From positions 704,301-768,300 of the forward strand of contig NZ_LBMT01000001.1 of NCBI RefSeq assembly GCF_002005545.1: DNA of 64,000 nt, written 5' to 3'. The stretch's first letter is position 1. Each line of letters opens with the position of its first letter. The notes under the pieces were generated by a model. That model did no database searches. It was given only the letters and a program-made list of their open reading frames with translations, and was not told where the DNA came from. Positions 15,917-24,749 of the stretch are shown here, one piece after another. The translations under genes were made by a program, and so were the position numbers. This stretch comes from Streptococcus mitis. Its GTDB lineage: Bacteria; Bacillota; Bacilli; Lactobacillales; Streptococcaceae.

Positions 15917-16558
15917 ATGATTGATATTCAAGGATTGGAAAAGAAGTTTAATGACCGCGCGATTTTCTCTGGTTTAAATCTCAAGCTGAAGAAGGGCAAG
16001 GTTTATGCCTTAATCGGGAAGAGTGGAAGCGGAAAGACGACTTTGCTTAATATCTTAGGAAAGCTAGAAAAGATAGATGGTGGAAGGGTTCTCTATCAGG
16101 GGAAAGATTTAAAAACCATTCCCACTCGTGAATATTTTCGAGACCAGATGGGCTATCTCTTTCAAAATTTTGGCCTCTTAGAAAACCAATCAATCAAAGA
16201 GAATTTGGATTTGGGCTTTGTCGGTCAAAAAATTTCAAAAGTAGAACGTTTGGAAAGGCAAGTGGAGGCTTTAGAAAAAGTTAATCTAGGGTATTTGGAT
16301 CTAGAACAAAAAATTTATACTTTATCTGGGGGAGAGGCCCAACGAGTTGCCCTTGCGAAGACTATTTTGAAAAATCCACCCTTGATTTTGGCAGATGAAC
16401 CAACAGCAGCTCTTGATCCTGAAAATTCAGAGGAGGTTATGAATCTCTTGGTGGGCTTGAAAGATGAAAATCGAATGATCATCATTGCGACCCATAATCC
16501 CCTAGTCTGGAATAAGGCTGATGAAATCATTGATATGAGGGAGCTTGCTCATGTGTGA
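15917..16558 (+). CDS. ABC transporter ATPase of the bacteriocin locus
   Basis: A 213-residue nucleotide-binding protein: Walker A GKSGSGKTT, Q-loop YLFQNFGLL, signature LSGGEAQRVALAK, Walker B LILADEPTAALD and H-loop ATHN. It belongs to the MacB/LolD-like group used with DUF1430 membrane proteins in bacteriocin self-protection. It lies one base after the upstream gene and overlaps the next gene by 8 bases, showing translational coupling. Confidence 0.9.
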   Translation: MIDIQGLEKKFNDRAIFSGLNLKLKKGKVYALIGKSGSGKTTLLNILGKLEKIDGGRVLYQGKDLKTIPTREYFRDQMGYLFQNFGLLENQSIKENLDLGFVGQKISKVERLERQVEALEKVNLGYLDLEQKIYTLSGGEAQRVALAKTILKNPPLILADEPTAALDPENSEEVMNLLVGLKDENRMIIIATHNPLVWNKADEIIDMRELAHV

Positions 16559-16859
16559 AAAAATCCGTATTCGCAGGGTATCTGATTATCCTAGTGCCAG
16601 AGGTGGTTTAGAAGATATCCTCATCATGGAAAATATGACCAATCATCTTCTTTTAGTTCAAATCCGAGTGAATGGCTATTTGCTTGATTTTGCTAGTATT
16701 GAAGGTCAAAGGCAAAAGCATTATCGTTTGAAAAATTTACCTCAAACGGTTGAACTGACAGTGGATGATGTGGAGGAGGATGTAGATTTGACCCTACCCG
16801 AAAATCGAAGTTATCAAGAAGCTGATTTTTTCGAACGGATGTTTCGAGAGAACCGATAA
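16551..16859 (+). CDS. Small protein of unknown function, last gene of the bacteriocin operon
   Basis: 102 residues, soluble, with many acidic residues in the C-terminal third (TVDDVEEDVDLTLPENRSYQEADFFERMF). It starts at ATG 16551 inside the end of the ATPase gene, with GAGGGAG before it. I know no domain. Its position suggests a cytoplasmic accessory to immunity or transport. Confidence 0.65.
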   Translation: MCEKIRIRRVSDYPSARGGLEDILIMENMTNHLLLVQIRVNGYLLDFASIEGQRQKHYRLKNLPQTVELTVDDVEEDVDLTLPENRSYQEADFFERMFRENR

Positions 16860-16872
16860 GTCCATTTCCAAG

Positions 16873-16906
16873 ACTATCTTTCTTCATGAGGAAAGATAGT
16901 TTTTTG
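16873..16906 (+). terminator. Terminator of the bacteriocin operon
   Basis: ACTATCTTTC and GAAAGATAGT around TTCATGAG, followed by TTTTTT. Confidence 0.88.
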
Positions 16907-16979
16907 GTATGATTTTCACCCCCAAAATACAAGGGGAATGTGTTACAATAGTAGTAACAGATAATAGAAAAGAGAATAG

Positions 16980-17852
16980 ATGAGAATTGCAGATTATAGC
17001 GTGACCAAGGCAGTACTGGAGCGTCACGGTTTTACTTTTAAAAAGTCCTTTGGGCAAAATTTCTTGACGGATACCAATATTCTTCAAAAAATCGTGGATA
17101 CGGCTGAGATTGATGACCAGGTTAATGTCATAGAAATCGGGCCAGGAATTGGTGCCTTGACAGAGTTTCTAGCGGAGCGTGCAGCTGAAGTCATGGCCTT
17201 TGAGATTGACCATCGTTTGGTGCCGATTTTGGCAGATACCTTGCGTGATTTTGATAATGTGACCGTGGTCAACGAGGACATTCTCAAGGTTGACTTGGCG
17301 CAACATATCCAGAATTTCAAAAATCCTGACCTGCCAATCAAGGTAGTAGCTAACTTGCCTTATTACATCACGACGCCTATTCTCATGCACTTAATCGAGA
17401 GTGGGATTCCTTTTAGTGAGTTTGTCGTCATGATGCAAAAAGAGGTAGCTGACCGCATTTCCGCTCAACCAAATACCAAGGCTTATGGTAGTTTGTCGAT
17501 TGCGGTTCAGTACTACATGACTGCCAAGGTTGCCTTTATCGTGCCTCGTACGGTCTTTGTGCCAGCGCCAAACGTGGACTCTGCTATTTTGAAAATGGTG
17601 CGCCGTCCAGAGCCAGCTGTAGAAGTGGAAGATGAGAGCTTCTTCTTTAAGATTTCCAAGGCAAGTTTCACTCATCGCCGTAAAACCTTGTGGAACAATT
17701 TGACAGGTTACTTTGGCAAGACCGAAGAGATCAAGGACAAGCTGACCAAGGCTTTGAACCAAGCAGGTTTGTCACCAAGTGTACGTGGGGAAGCTCTCAG
17801 TTTGGAAGAGTTTGCCAGCCTAGCAGACGCGCTTAAAGGGCAAGGATTCTAA
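16980..17852 (+). CDS. ksgA: 16S rRNA dimethyladenosine transferase KsgA (RsmA)
   Basis: 290 residues. It dimethylates the two adjacent adenines near the 3' end of 16S rRNA. Class I methyltransferase motifs: [26 protein letters not shown] (SAM binding), [16 protein letters not shown], and the catalytic [12 protein letters not shown]. The C-terminal part [21 protein letters not shown] is typical. It is the first gene of a six-gene run in which most neighbours touch or overlap. Confidence 0.96.
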   Translation: MRIADYSVTKAVLERHGFTFKKSFGQNFLTDTNILQKIVDTAEIDDQVNVIEIGPGIGALTEFLAERAAEVMAFEIDHRLVPILADTLRDFDNVTVVNEDILKVDLAQHIQNFKNPDLPIKVVANLPYYITTPILMHLIESGIPFSEFVVMMQKEVADRISAQPNTKAYGSLSIAVQYYMTAKVAFIVPRTVFVPAPNVDSAILKMVRRPEPAVEVEDESFFFKISKASFTHRRKTLWNNLTGYFGKTEEIKDKLTKALNQAGLSPSVRGEALSLEEFASLADALKGQGF

Positions 17853-17853
17853 G

Positions 17854-18732
17854 ATGCAGGGACAAATTATTAAGGCCTTGGCAGGTTTCTACTATGTAGA
17901 GAGTGATGGTCAGGTCTATCAAACACGCGCGCGTGGGAATTTCCGTAAAAAAGGCCATACCCCTTACGTTGGGGACTGGGTAGATTTCTCTGCGGAGGAA
18001 AATTCAGAAGGCTATATCCTCAAGATTCATGAACGGAAAAACAGTCTGGTCCGTCCGCCTATTGTCAATATTGACCAAGCTGTGGTGATCATGTCTGTCA
18101 AGGAACCTGATTTTAACAGCAATTTGCTGGATCGTTTCTTGGTTCTTTTGGAGCATAAGGGCATCCATCCTATCATTTATATTTCTAAAATGGATTTGCT
18201 GGAAGATCGGTCAGAATTGGATTTTTACCAGCAGATCTATGGTGACATCGGCTATGACTTTGTGACCAGTAAAGAGGGACTCCTTCCTTTGTTAACAGGC
18301 AAGGTTACAGTCTTTATGGGGCAGACAGGTGTTGGGAAGTCAACCCTTCTCAATAAAATTGCACCAGACCTTAATCTTGAGACAGGAGAAATCTCAGATA
18401 GTCTGGGTCGTGGGCGCCATACCACTCGAGCTGTTAGTTTTTACAACCTCAATGGGGGTAAAATCGCAGACACACCAGGCTTTTCCTCACTGGATTATGA
18501 AGTATCAACGGCTGAAGACCTCAATCAGTCCTTCCCAGAGATTGCTACTGTTAGCCGAGATTGTAAGTTCCGTACTTGTACCCATACCCATGAGCCGTCC
18601 TGTGCAGTGAAGCCGGCAGTAGAAGAGGGTGCCATTGCCACCTTCCGTTTTGACAACTACCTGCAATTCCTCAGTGAGATTGAAAATCGCAGAGAAACCT
18701 ATAAAAAAGTCAGCAAAAAAATTCCAAAATAA
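17854..18732 (+). CDS. rsgA: Ribosome small subunit-dependent GTPase A
   Basis: 292 residues: N-terminal OB domain, circularly permuted GTPase (KMDL then P-loop [12 protein letters not shown] then DTPGFSSLD) and a C-terminal zinc site ([14 protein letters not shown]). It checks 30S subunit maturation. It starts one base after the ksgA stop. Confidence 0.95.
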   Translation: MQGQIIKALAGFYYVESDGQVYQTRARGNFRKKGHTPYVGDWVDFSAEENSEGYILKIHERKNSLVRPPIVNIDQAVVIMSVKEPDFNSNLLDRFLVLLEHKGIHPIIYISKMDLLEDRSELDFYQQIYGDIGYDFVTSKEGLLPLLTGKVTVFMGQTGVGKSTLLNKIAPDLNLETGEISDSLGRGRHTTRAVSFYNLNGGKIADTPGFSSLDYEVSTAEDLNQSFPEIATVSRDCKFRTCTHTHEPSCAVKPAVEEGAIATFRFDNYLQFLSEIENRRETYKKVSKKIPK

Positions 18733-18742
18733 GGAGAAACCT

Positions 18743-19399
18743 ATGTCTCAATACAAGATTGCTCCGTCAATTCTGGCAGCAGATTATGCCAACTTTGAAC
18801 GTGAAATCAAACGTCTAGAAGCAACTGGTGCAGAATATGCCCATATCGATATCATGGATGGTCACTTTGTACCACAAATCAGTTTTGGTGCAGGTGTGGT
18901 CGAAGCTCTTCGCCCTCATAGCAAGATGGTCTTTGACTGCCACTTGATGGTAGCTAATCCAGAGCATCATTTAGAAGATTTTGCGCGTGCAGGTGCAGAT
19001 ATCATCAGCATCCATGTGGAAGCAACGCCTCATATTCATGGTGCTCTCCAAAAGATTCGTTCGCTCGGTGTCAAACCTTCGGTTGTCATTAACCCTGGTA
19101 CGCCTGTTGAGGCCATTAAGCACGTGCTTCATCTAGTTGACCAAGTTTTAGTCATGACGGTGAATCCTGGATTTGGAGGCCAAGCTTTTCTACCTGAAAC
19201 CATGGATAAGGTTCGTGAGTTGGTTGCCCTTCGTGAGGAAAAAGGCTTGAACTTTGAAGTCGAAGTCGATGGTGGAATCGATAATCAGACCATTGCTCAG
19301 GCTAAAGAAGCCGGTGCGACCGTTTTTGTAGCAGGTTCCTATGTCTTTAAGGGAGATGTCAATGAGCGAGTACAAACTCTCAGAAAACAACTGGACTAG
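18743..19399 (+). CDS. rpe: Ribulose-phosphate 3-epimerase
   Basis: 218 residues, TIM barrel. It interconverts ribulose-5-P and xylulose-5-P in the pentose phosphate pathway. Motifs: APSILAADYANF, HIDIMDGHFVPQISFG (metal-ligand His and Asp), DCHLMVANP, VMTVNPGFGGQ and VDGGIDNQTI. The start at 18743 follows AAGGAGAAA; the in-frame ORF opens earlier inside rsgA without a ribosome site. Confidence 0.95.
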   Translation: MSQYKIAPSILAADYANFEREIKRLEATGAEYAHIDIMDGHFVPQISFGAGVVEALRPHSKMVFDCHLMVANPEHHLEDFARAGADIISIHVEATPHIHGALQKIRSLGVKPSVVINPGTPVEAIKHVLHLVDQVLVMTVNPGFGGQAFLPETMDKVRELVALREEKGLNFEVEVDGGIDNQTIAQAKEAGATVFVAGSYVFKGDVNERVQTLRKQLD

Positions 19400-20024
19400 A
19401 GTTGCCGTTTTTGCAGGCGGAGACCGCGGTCACTACCGGACGGATTTTGATTGCTTTGTCGGTGTGGATCGAGGCTCGCTCTGGGTCTTGGAAGAAAATT
19501 TACCTCTCGCTCTAGCAGTTGGGGATTTTGATTCTGTCACTGAAGAAGAGCGACAGGTAATTCAAAAAAATGCTCAGCGTTTTGTCCAAGCGCGACCAGA
19601 AAAAGATGATACTGATCTGGAATTGGCTCTTTTAACCATCTTTGAGCAAAATCCTCAGGCTCAGGTCACTATTTTCGGGGCTCTTGGTGGTCGTATTGAT
19701 CATATGTTGGCCAATGTCTTTCTGCCTAGCAATCCCAAGTTGGCACCTTATATGCGCCAGATAGCGATTGAGGATGGGCAAAACTTGATTGCCTATTGTC
19801 CAGAAGGGACCAGTCAGCTAGAACCTCGTTCAGACTATGACTATCTAGCCTTTATGCCAGTTCGGGATAGCCAGCTGACCATTCTTGGTGCCAAGTATGA
19901 GTTGACAGAGGAAAATTTTTTCTTTAAAAAAGTGTACGCTTCTAACGAATATATAGATAGGGAAGTGTCGGTGACTTGCCCAGATGGCTATGTGGTCGTG
20001 CTACATAGCAAGGACAGGAGGTAG
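19362..20024 (+). CDS. thiN: Thiamine pyrophosphokinase
   Basis: About 220 residues. It makes thiamine diphosphate from thiamine and ATP. Motifs: VAVFAGGDRG, CFVGVDRGSLWVLE, LAVGDFDSV, EKDDTDLELAL and FGALGGRIDHMLANVFL. The start at 19362 is set by AAGGGAGA; it overlaps rpe by 38 bases, consistent with translational coupling. Confidence 0.92.
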   Translation: MSEYKLSENNWTRVAVFAGGDRGHYRTDFDCFVGVDRGSLWVLEENLPLALAVGDFDSVTEEERQVIQKNAQRFVQARPEKDDTDLELALLTIFEQNPQAQVTIFGALGGRIDHMLANVFLPSNPKLAPYMRQIAIEDGQNLIAYCPEGTSQLEPRSDYDYLAFMPVRDSQLTILGAKYELTEENFFFKKVYASNEYIDREVSVTCPDGYVVVLHSKDRR

Positions 20025-20025
20025 G

Positions 20026-21282
20026 ATGGAAAGTTTACTTGTTCTATTATTGATTGCCAACCTAGCTGGACTCTTTCTGATTTGGCAAAGGCAGGATAAG
20101 CAGGAAAAACATCTCAGCAAGAGCTTGGAGGATCAGGCAGATCACTTGTCAGACCAGTTGGACTACCGCTTTGAACAAGCCAGGCAAGCCAGCCAGCTAG
20201 ATCAAAAAGATTTGGAAGTGGCTGTCAGTGACCGTTTGCAAGAAGTGCGAATCGAGTTGCACCAAGGCTTAACTCAGGTACGTCAAGAAATGACTGAGAA
20301 TCTCCTCCAAACCAGGGATAAGACTGACCAACGGCTTCAAGCCTTGCAGGAATCCAATGAGCAACGTTTGGAACAAATGCGCCAAACGGTCGAGGAAAAG
20401 TTGGAAAAGACCTTGCAGACACGCTTGCAGGCTTCCTTTGAGACAGTTTCCAAACAACTGGAGTCGGTCAATCGTGGCCTTGGAGAAATGCAGACTGTTG
20501 CCCGCGATGTCGGAGCTCTCAATAAGGTTCTCTCTGGAACTAAGACACGAGGGATTCTGGGTGAATTGCAACTGGGGCAAATTATCGAAGATATCATGAC
20601 ACCAGCCCAGTATGAACGAGAATACGCAACGGTTGAAAACTCTAGTGAACGAGTGGAGTATGCCATCAAGTTACCTGGACAAGGCGACCAAGAGTACGTC
20701 TATCTACCAATTGACTCCAAGTTTCCACTAGCAGATTATTACCGTCTAGAAGAAGCCTATGAAACAGGTGACAAGGACGAGATCGAACGCTGTCGTAAGT
20801 CGCTCCTAGCCAGCGTCAAACGCTTTGCCAAGGATATCAAGAGCAAGTACATAGCACCACCTCGGACGACCAATTTTGGAGTCTTGTTTGTTCCGACAGA
20901 AGGTCTCTACTCAGAAATCGTCCGCAATCCGGTCTTCTTTGATGATTTGAGGCGGGAGGAGCAGATTATTGTCGCAGGTCCAAGTACCCTGTCAGCTCTG
21001 CTCAATTCCCTATCGGTTGGCTTCAAGACTCTCAATATCCAAAAGAGTGCCGACCATATCAGCAAGACTCTTGCCACTGTCAAGACCGAGTTTGGCAAGT
21101 TCGGTGGCATTCTGGTAAAGGCACAAAAACACCTCCAACATGCCTCTGGCAATATTGATGAATTATTAAACCGTCGTACTACAGCTATCGAGCGGACGCT
21201 CCGTCACATTGAGTTATCAGAAGGTGAGCCTGCGCTTGATCTACTCCATTTCCAAGAAGATGAGGAAGAATATGAAGATTAG
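20026..21282 (+). CDS. rmuC: DNA recombination protein RmuC
   Basis: 418 residues: an N-terminal membrane anchor (LLVLLLIANLAGLFLIW), a long coiled coil to about residue 165, and the RmuC domain (GILGELQLGQIIEDIMTPAQYEREYATVENSSERVEYAIKLPG, YLPIDSKFPLADY, FGVLFVPTEGLYSEI). RmuC limits inversions at short repeats in E. coli, where its nuclease-like fold was noted. ACAGGAGG precedes the ATG, one base after the thiN stop. Confidence 0.93.
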   Translation: MESLLVLLLIANLAGLFLIWQRQDKQEKHLSKSLEDQADHLSDQLDYRFEQARQASQLDQKDLEVAVSDRLQEVRIELHQGLTQVRQEMTENLLQTRDKTDQRLQALQESNEQRLEQMRQTVEEKLEKTLQTRLQASFETVSKQLESVNRGLGEMQTVARDVGALNKVLSGTKTRGILGELQLGQIIEDIMTPAQYEREYATVENSSERVEYAIKLPGQGDQEYVYLPIDSKFPLADYYRLEEAYETGDKDEIERCRKSLLASVKRFAKDIKSKYIAPPRTTNFGVLFVPTEGLYSEIVRNPVFFDDLRREEQIIVAGPSTLSALLNSLSVGFKTLNIQKSADHISKTLATVKTEFGKFGGILVKAQKHLQHASGNIDELLNRRTTAIERTLRHIELSEGEPALDLLHFQEDEEEYED

Positions 21283-22213
21283 TCACATGAAAAAAGATGA
21301 GCTGTTTGAAGGCTTTTACCTAATCAAGTCAGCTGACCTGAGGCAAACTCGCGCTGGGAAAAACTACCTAGCCTTTACCTTCCAAGATGATAGTGGCGAG
21401 ATTGAAGGAAAACTCTGGGATGCCCAACCTCATAACGTTGAGGCCTTTACAGCAGGTAAGGTTGTTCACATGAAAGGGCGCCGAGAAGTTTATAACAACA
21501 CTCCACAGGTCAATCAAATCACCCTTCGCCTGCCTCAACCTGGAGAACCCAATGATCCAGCTGATTTCAAGGTCAAGTCGCCAGTTGATGTCAAGGAAAT
21601 CCGTGACTATATGTCACAAATGATTTTCAAAATTGAAAATCCTGTTTGGCAACGGATTGTACGAAAGCTCTACACCAAGTATGATAAGGAATTTTACTCC
21701 TATCCAGCTGCCAAGACCAACCACCATGCCTTTGAAACGGGATTGGCCTATCATACGGCGACCATGGTACGTTTGGCAGATGCCATTAGCGAGATCTATC
21801 CTCAGCTCAATAAGAGTCTGCTCTATGCGGGGATTATGCTGCATGACTTGGCTAAGGTCATCGAGTTGACGGGACCAGACCAGACCGAGTACACGGTCAG
21901 AGGCAATCTCCTTGGGCATATTGCTCTGATTGATAGTGAAATTACCAAGACAGTGATGGAACTTGGCATTGATGATACCAAGGAAGAAGTCGTTCTGCTT
22001 CGTCACGTCATCCTTAGTCACCACGGCTTACTTGAGTATGGAAGTCCAGTCCGTCCACGCATTATGGAAGCAGAGATTATCCATATGATTGATAATCTGG
22101 ATGCAAGCATGATGATGATGTCAACAGCTCTTGCTTTGGTGGATAAAGGAGAGATGACCAATAAAATCTTCGCAATGGACAATCGTTCCTTCTATAAACC
22201 AGATTTAGATTAA
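21272..22213 (+). CDS. yhaM: 3'-5' exoribonuclease YhaM / Cbf1 (OB-fold plus HD domain)
   Basis: 313 residues: an OB-fold nucleic-acid-binding region (residues 1-90, AGKNYLAFTFQDDSGEIEGKLWDA) and an HD hydrolase domain (HHAFETGLAYHTATMV, YAGIMLHDLAKVIE, HVILSHHGLLEYGSP). YhaM/Cbf1 proteins trim RNA 3' ends. The start at 21272 overlaps rmuC by 11 bases with GAGGAA before it. It is the last gene of the ksgA operon; the terminator hairpin also carries PurBox-like arms. Confidence 0.92.
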   Translation: MKISHMKKDELFEGFYLIKSADLRQTRAGKNYLAFTFQDDSGEIEGKLWDAQPHNVEAFTAGKVVHMKGRREVYNNTPQVNQITLRLPQPGEPNDPADFKVKSPVDVKEIRDYMSQMIFKIENPVWQRIVRKLYTKYDKEFYSYPAAKTNHHAFETGLAYHTATMVRLADAISEIYPQLNKSLLYAGIMLHDLAKVIELTGPDQTEYTVRGNLLGHIALIDSEITKTVMELGIDDTKEEVVLLRHVILSHHGLLEYGSPVRPRIMEAEIIHMIDNLDASMMMMSTALALVDKGEMTNKIFAMDNRSFYKPDLD

Positions 22214-22222
22214 TAATTTAAG

Positions 22223-22262
22223 AAAAATGAGCATTTTTTAGGATAAGAATGTTCGTTTTTTT
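22223..22262 (+). terminator. Terminator hairpin whose two arms are PurBox-like sequences
   Basis: AAAAATGAGCATT and AATGTTCGTTTTT pair over 13 positions (two G-T wobbles) with a T run inside and after the right arm, so it can end the ksgA-yhaM operon. On the reverse strand the right arm reads AAAAACGAACATT, matching 12 of 13 positions of the Bacillus/Lactococcus PurBox AWWWCCGAACWWT. Confidence 0.7.
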
Positions 22263-22280
22263 ATGTGAATATGGTATAAT
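22252..22280 (+). promoter_or_regulatory. Promoter of purR
   Basis: TTCGTT (weak -35) and a perfect TATAAT (22275-22280) spaced by 17 bp. The right PurBox-like arm overlaps the -35, as expected for autoregulation by PurR. Confidence 0.6.
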
Positions 22281-22299
22281 AAGTAAAAGACAAAAATGA

Positions 22300-22459
22300 A
22301 TACTCTTCGAAAATCTCTTCAAACTAGGGTAGCATCGCCTTGTCGTATGTATATATGTAGATATACTACAGACTTTGTCAGTTCTATCGACAATCTCAAA
22401 ACAGTGTTTTGAACCACCAGCGACCAGCTTTCTAGTTTGCTTTTTGATTTTTTGAATAA
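22300..22459. repeat. BOX element in the purR 5' untranslated region
   Basis: It begins ATACTCTTCGAAAATCTCTTC and has a diverged boxA (GCATCGCCTTGTCGTATG), a boxB stem (CTCAAAACAGTGTTTTGA) and a worn boxC end (TTCTAGTTTGCTTTTTGATTTTTTGAATA). It lies between the purR -10 and start codon, so it would be transcribed. Confidence 0.85.
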
Positions 22460-22479
22460 AAATGGAATAGGAAATAGAA

Positions 22480-23307
22480 ATGAAATTAAGAAGAAGTGAT
22501 CGGATGGTTGTCATTTCCAACTATTTGATTAATAATCCTTATAAACTAACTAGTCTCAATACTTTTGCTGAAAAGTATGAATCTGCTAAATCATCCATAT
22601 CAGAAGATATCGTGATTATCAAACGCGCCTTTGAGGAAATTGAAATAGGTCATATCCAGACAGTAACTGGGGCTGGTGGAGGTGTTATCTTTACACCGTC
22701 TATTTCGAGTCAGGATGCTAAGGAAATGGTTGAAGACTTGCGTGCCAAGTTGTCAGAAAGTGACCGTATTTTGCCAGGTGGTTATATCTATCTGTCTGAT
22801 TTGCTTAGCACCCCAGCCATCTTGAAAAATATTGGTCGTATTATTGCCAAGAGCTTTATGGACCAAAAGATTGACGCGGTTATGACCGTAGCGACTAAGG
22901 GTGTTCCACTTGCAAATGCAGTTGCCAATGTCCTCAATGTTCCTTTTGTTATTGTGCGCCGTGACCTGAAAATTACCGAAGGTTCAACTGTCAGCGTCAA
23001 CTATGTATCAGGTTCAAGTGGTGACCGTATCGAGAAAATGTTCCTTTCAAAACGCAGTCTCAAGGCAGGCAGCCGTGTCTTGATTGTGGATGACTTCTTG
23101 AAAGGTGGCGGAACTGTTAACGGGATGATTAGTCTCTTGCGCGAGTTCGATTCAGAATTGGCAGGTGTAGCGGTCTTTGCGGACAATGCCCAAGAAGAGC
23201 GTGAAAAGCAGTTTGACTACAAGTCACTCTTGAAGGTAACCAATATTGATGTCAAGAACCAAGCCATCGATGTTGAGGTTGGCAATATCTTTGACGAAGA
23301 TAAATAA
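22480..23307 (+). CDS. purR: Purine operon regulator PurR (PRT-fold)
   Basis: 275 residues: an N-terminal winged helix (MKLRRSDRMVVISNYLINNPYKL) and a phosphoribosyltransferase-like domain with the PRPP loop VLIVDDFLKGGGTVNGM. This is the Bacillus-type PurR that senses PRPP and binds PurBoxes. It is monocistronic, with a BOX element in its leader. Confidence 0.95.
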   Translation: MKLRRSDRMVVISNYLINNPYKLTSLNTFAEKYESAKSSISEDIVIIKRAFEEIEIGHIQTVTGAGGGVIFTPSISSQDAKEMVEDLRAKLSESDRILPGGYIYLSDLLSTPAILKNIGRIIAKSFMDQKIDAVMTVATKGVPLANAVANVLNVPFVIVRRDLKITEGSTVSVNYVSGSSGDRIEKMFLSKRSLKAGSRVLIVDDFLKGGGTVNGMISLLREFDSELAGVAVFADNAQEEREKQFDYKSLLKVTNIDVKNQAIDVEVGNIFDEDK

Positions 23308-23318
23308 GAGATAGAACT

Positions 23319-23352
23319 AAAGGTTGGAACGATTGTCCCAGCCTTTCTTTGC
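23319..23352 (+). terminator. Hairpin after purR
   Basis: AAAGGTTGG and CCAGCCTTT pair around AACGATTGTC, followed by CTTTGC; a short T run makes it a modest terminator. Confidence 0.6.
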
Positions 23353-23373
23353 AAATAGAATAGAAGGAAACTT

Positions 23374-24624
23374 ATGAAAACACCATTTATCAATAAAGAA
23401 GACTTAGAAAAGATTGTTGCCGAGTTCCCAACTCCCTTTCACTTATATGATGAGAAGGGGATTCGTGAGAAGGCAAGGGCCGTCAACCAAGCCTTTTCGT
23501 GGAACAAGGGCTTTAAGGAATATTTTGCAGTTAAGGCTACTCCAACCCCAGCTATTTTGAAAATTCTCCAAGAGGAAGGCTGTGGTGTGGACTGCTCTAG
23601 TTATGTGGAGCTTCTGATGAGTCATAAACTGGATTTCCCTGGTTCTGAGATGATGTTCTCTTCAAACAACACGCCAGACAAGGAATACGCCTATGCGCGT
23701 GAATTAGGTGCGACCATTAACTTGGATGCCTTTGAAGATATTGAGCATCTGGAGAGAGCAGCAGGCATTCCAGAAATCATCTCTTGTCGTTACAATCCTG
23801 GCGGCGTTTTTGAGCTAGGAACAGACATTATGGACAATCCTGGAGAAGCCAAGTTTGGCATGACCAAGGACCAGCTCTTTGAAGCTTTTGCTATCTTGAA
23901 GCAAAAAGGAGCTAAGACTTTTGGGATTCACTCCTTTCTAGCATCCAATACCGTCACCCATCTCTATTATCCAGAGTTGGCGCGTCAGCTTTTTGAATTG
24001 GCTGTTGAAATCAAGGAAAAGTTGGGTATTTCACTAGACTTTATCAATCTCTCTGGCGGTATTGGTGTCAACTATCGTCCAGACCAGGAGCCAAACGATA
24101 TCGCCTTGATTGGTGAGGGGGTTCGTAAGGTTTATGAAGAGGTTCTTACGCCAGCAGGTCTTGGTCAGGTCAAGATTTTTACCGAATTGGGTCGTTTTAT
24201 GTTGGCACCTCATGGTGCTTTGGTTACAAGAGTGACTCATAAGAAGGAAACCTACCGTACCTATCTCGGTGTGGATGCATCAGCAGTCAACCTCATGCGT
24301 CCAGCTATGTACGGAGCCTACCATCATATTACTAACGTGACCCATCCAGATGGACCAGCTGAAGTGGCAGATGTGGTTGGTTCACTCTGTGAAAACAATG
24401 ATAAATTTGCAGTCAATCGCGAACTGCCTCATACAGAAATCGGTGATTTGCTGGTCATTCATGATACAGGTGCCCACGGTTTTTCAATGGGTTACCAGTA
24501 CAATGCCAAACTTCGTTCTGCGGAAATCCTCTATACCGAAGAAGGTAAAGCCCGTCAAATCCGCCGTGCAGAGCGCCCTGAGGACTACTTTGCAACCTTG
24601 TATGGCTTTGATTTTGAAGAATAA
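23374..24624 (+). CDS. lysA: Diaminopimelate decarboxylase
   Basis: 416-residue PLP enzyme of the fold III decarboxylase group, last step of lysine synthesis. Motifs: FAVKATPTPAILKIL (PLP lysine), GCGVDCSSYVEL, HSFLASNTV (normally HxHxGS-like), INLSGGIGVNYRPD and CENNDKFAVNRELP near the C-terminal Cys site. It is longer in its own subgroup style than E. coli LysA, so another carboxy-amino-acid decarboxylase is a lesser possibility. Confidence 0.85.
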   Translation: MKTPFINKEDLEKIVAEFPTPFHLYDEKGIREKARAVNQAFSWNKGFKEYFAVKATPTPAILKILQEEGCGVDCSSYVELLMSHKLDFPGSEMMFSSNNTPDKEYAYARELGATINLDAFEDIEHLERAAGIPEIISCRYNPGGVFELGTDIMDNPGEAKFGMTKDQLFEAFAILKQKGAKTFGIHSFLASNTVTHLYYPELARQLFELAVEIKEKLGISLDFINLSGGIGVNYRPDQEPNDIALIGEGVRKVYEEVLTPAGLGQVKIFTELGRFMLAPHGALVTRVTHKKETYRTYLGVDASAVNLMRPAMYGAYHHITNVTHPDGPAEVADVVGSLCENNDKFAVNRELPHTEIGDLLVIHDTGAHGFSMGYQYNAKLRSAEILYTEEGKARQIRRAERPEDYFATLYGFDFEE

Positions 24625-24687
24625 AATGATAAGTAATTGAAAATGAAATTGAAAAACAGATTGCTTTCTAAAAAATAGGCAAAAATC

Positions 24688-24735
24688 TTGTTTTTCCTTC
24701 AAGTCGTGATATAATAAAACTATAAAACGTTTTCA
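24688..24735 (+). promoter_or_regulatory. pflA promoter with a cre-like site at the transcription start
   Basis: TTGTTT (24688), extended TGATATAAT (-10 hexamer 24710-24715), then TATAAAACGTTTTCA (24721-24735), which matches the cre consensus WWGWAARCGYTWWMA at 14 of 15 positions and covers the expected start of transcription. CcpA repression is the natural reading. Confidence 0.6.
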
Positions 24736-24749
24736 AGGAAGGTAACGAT

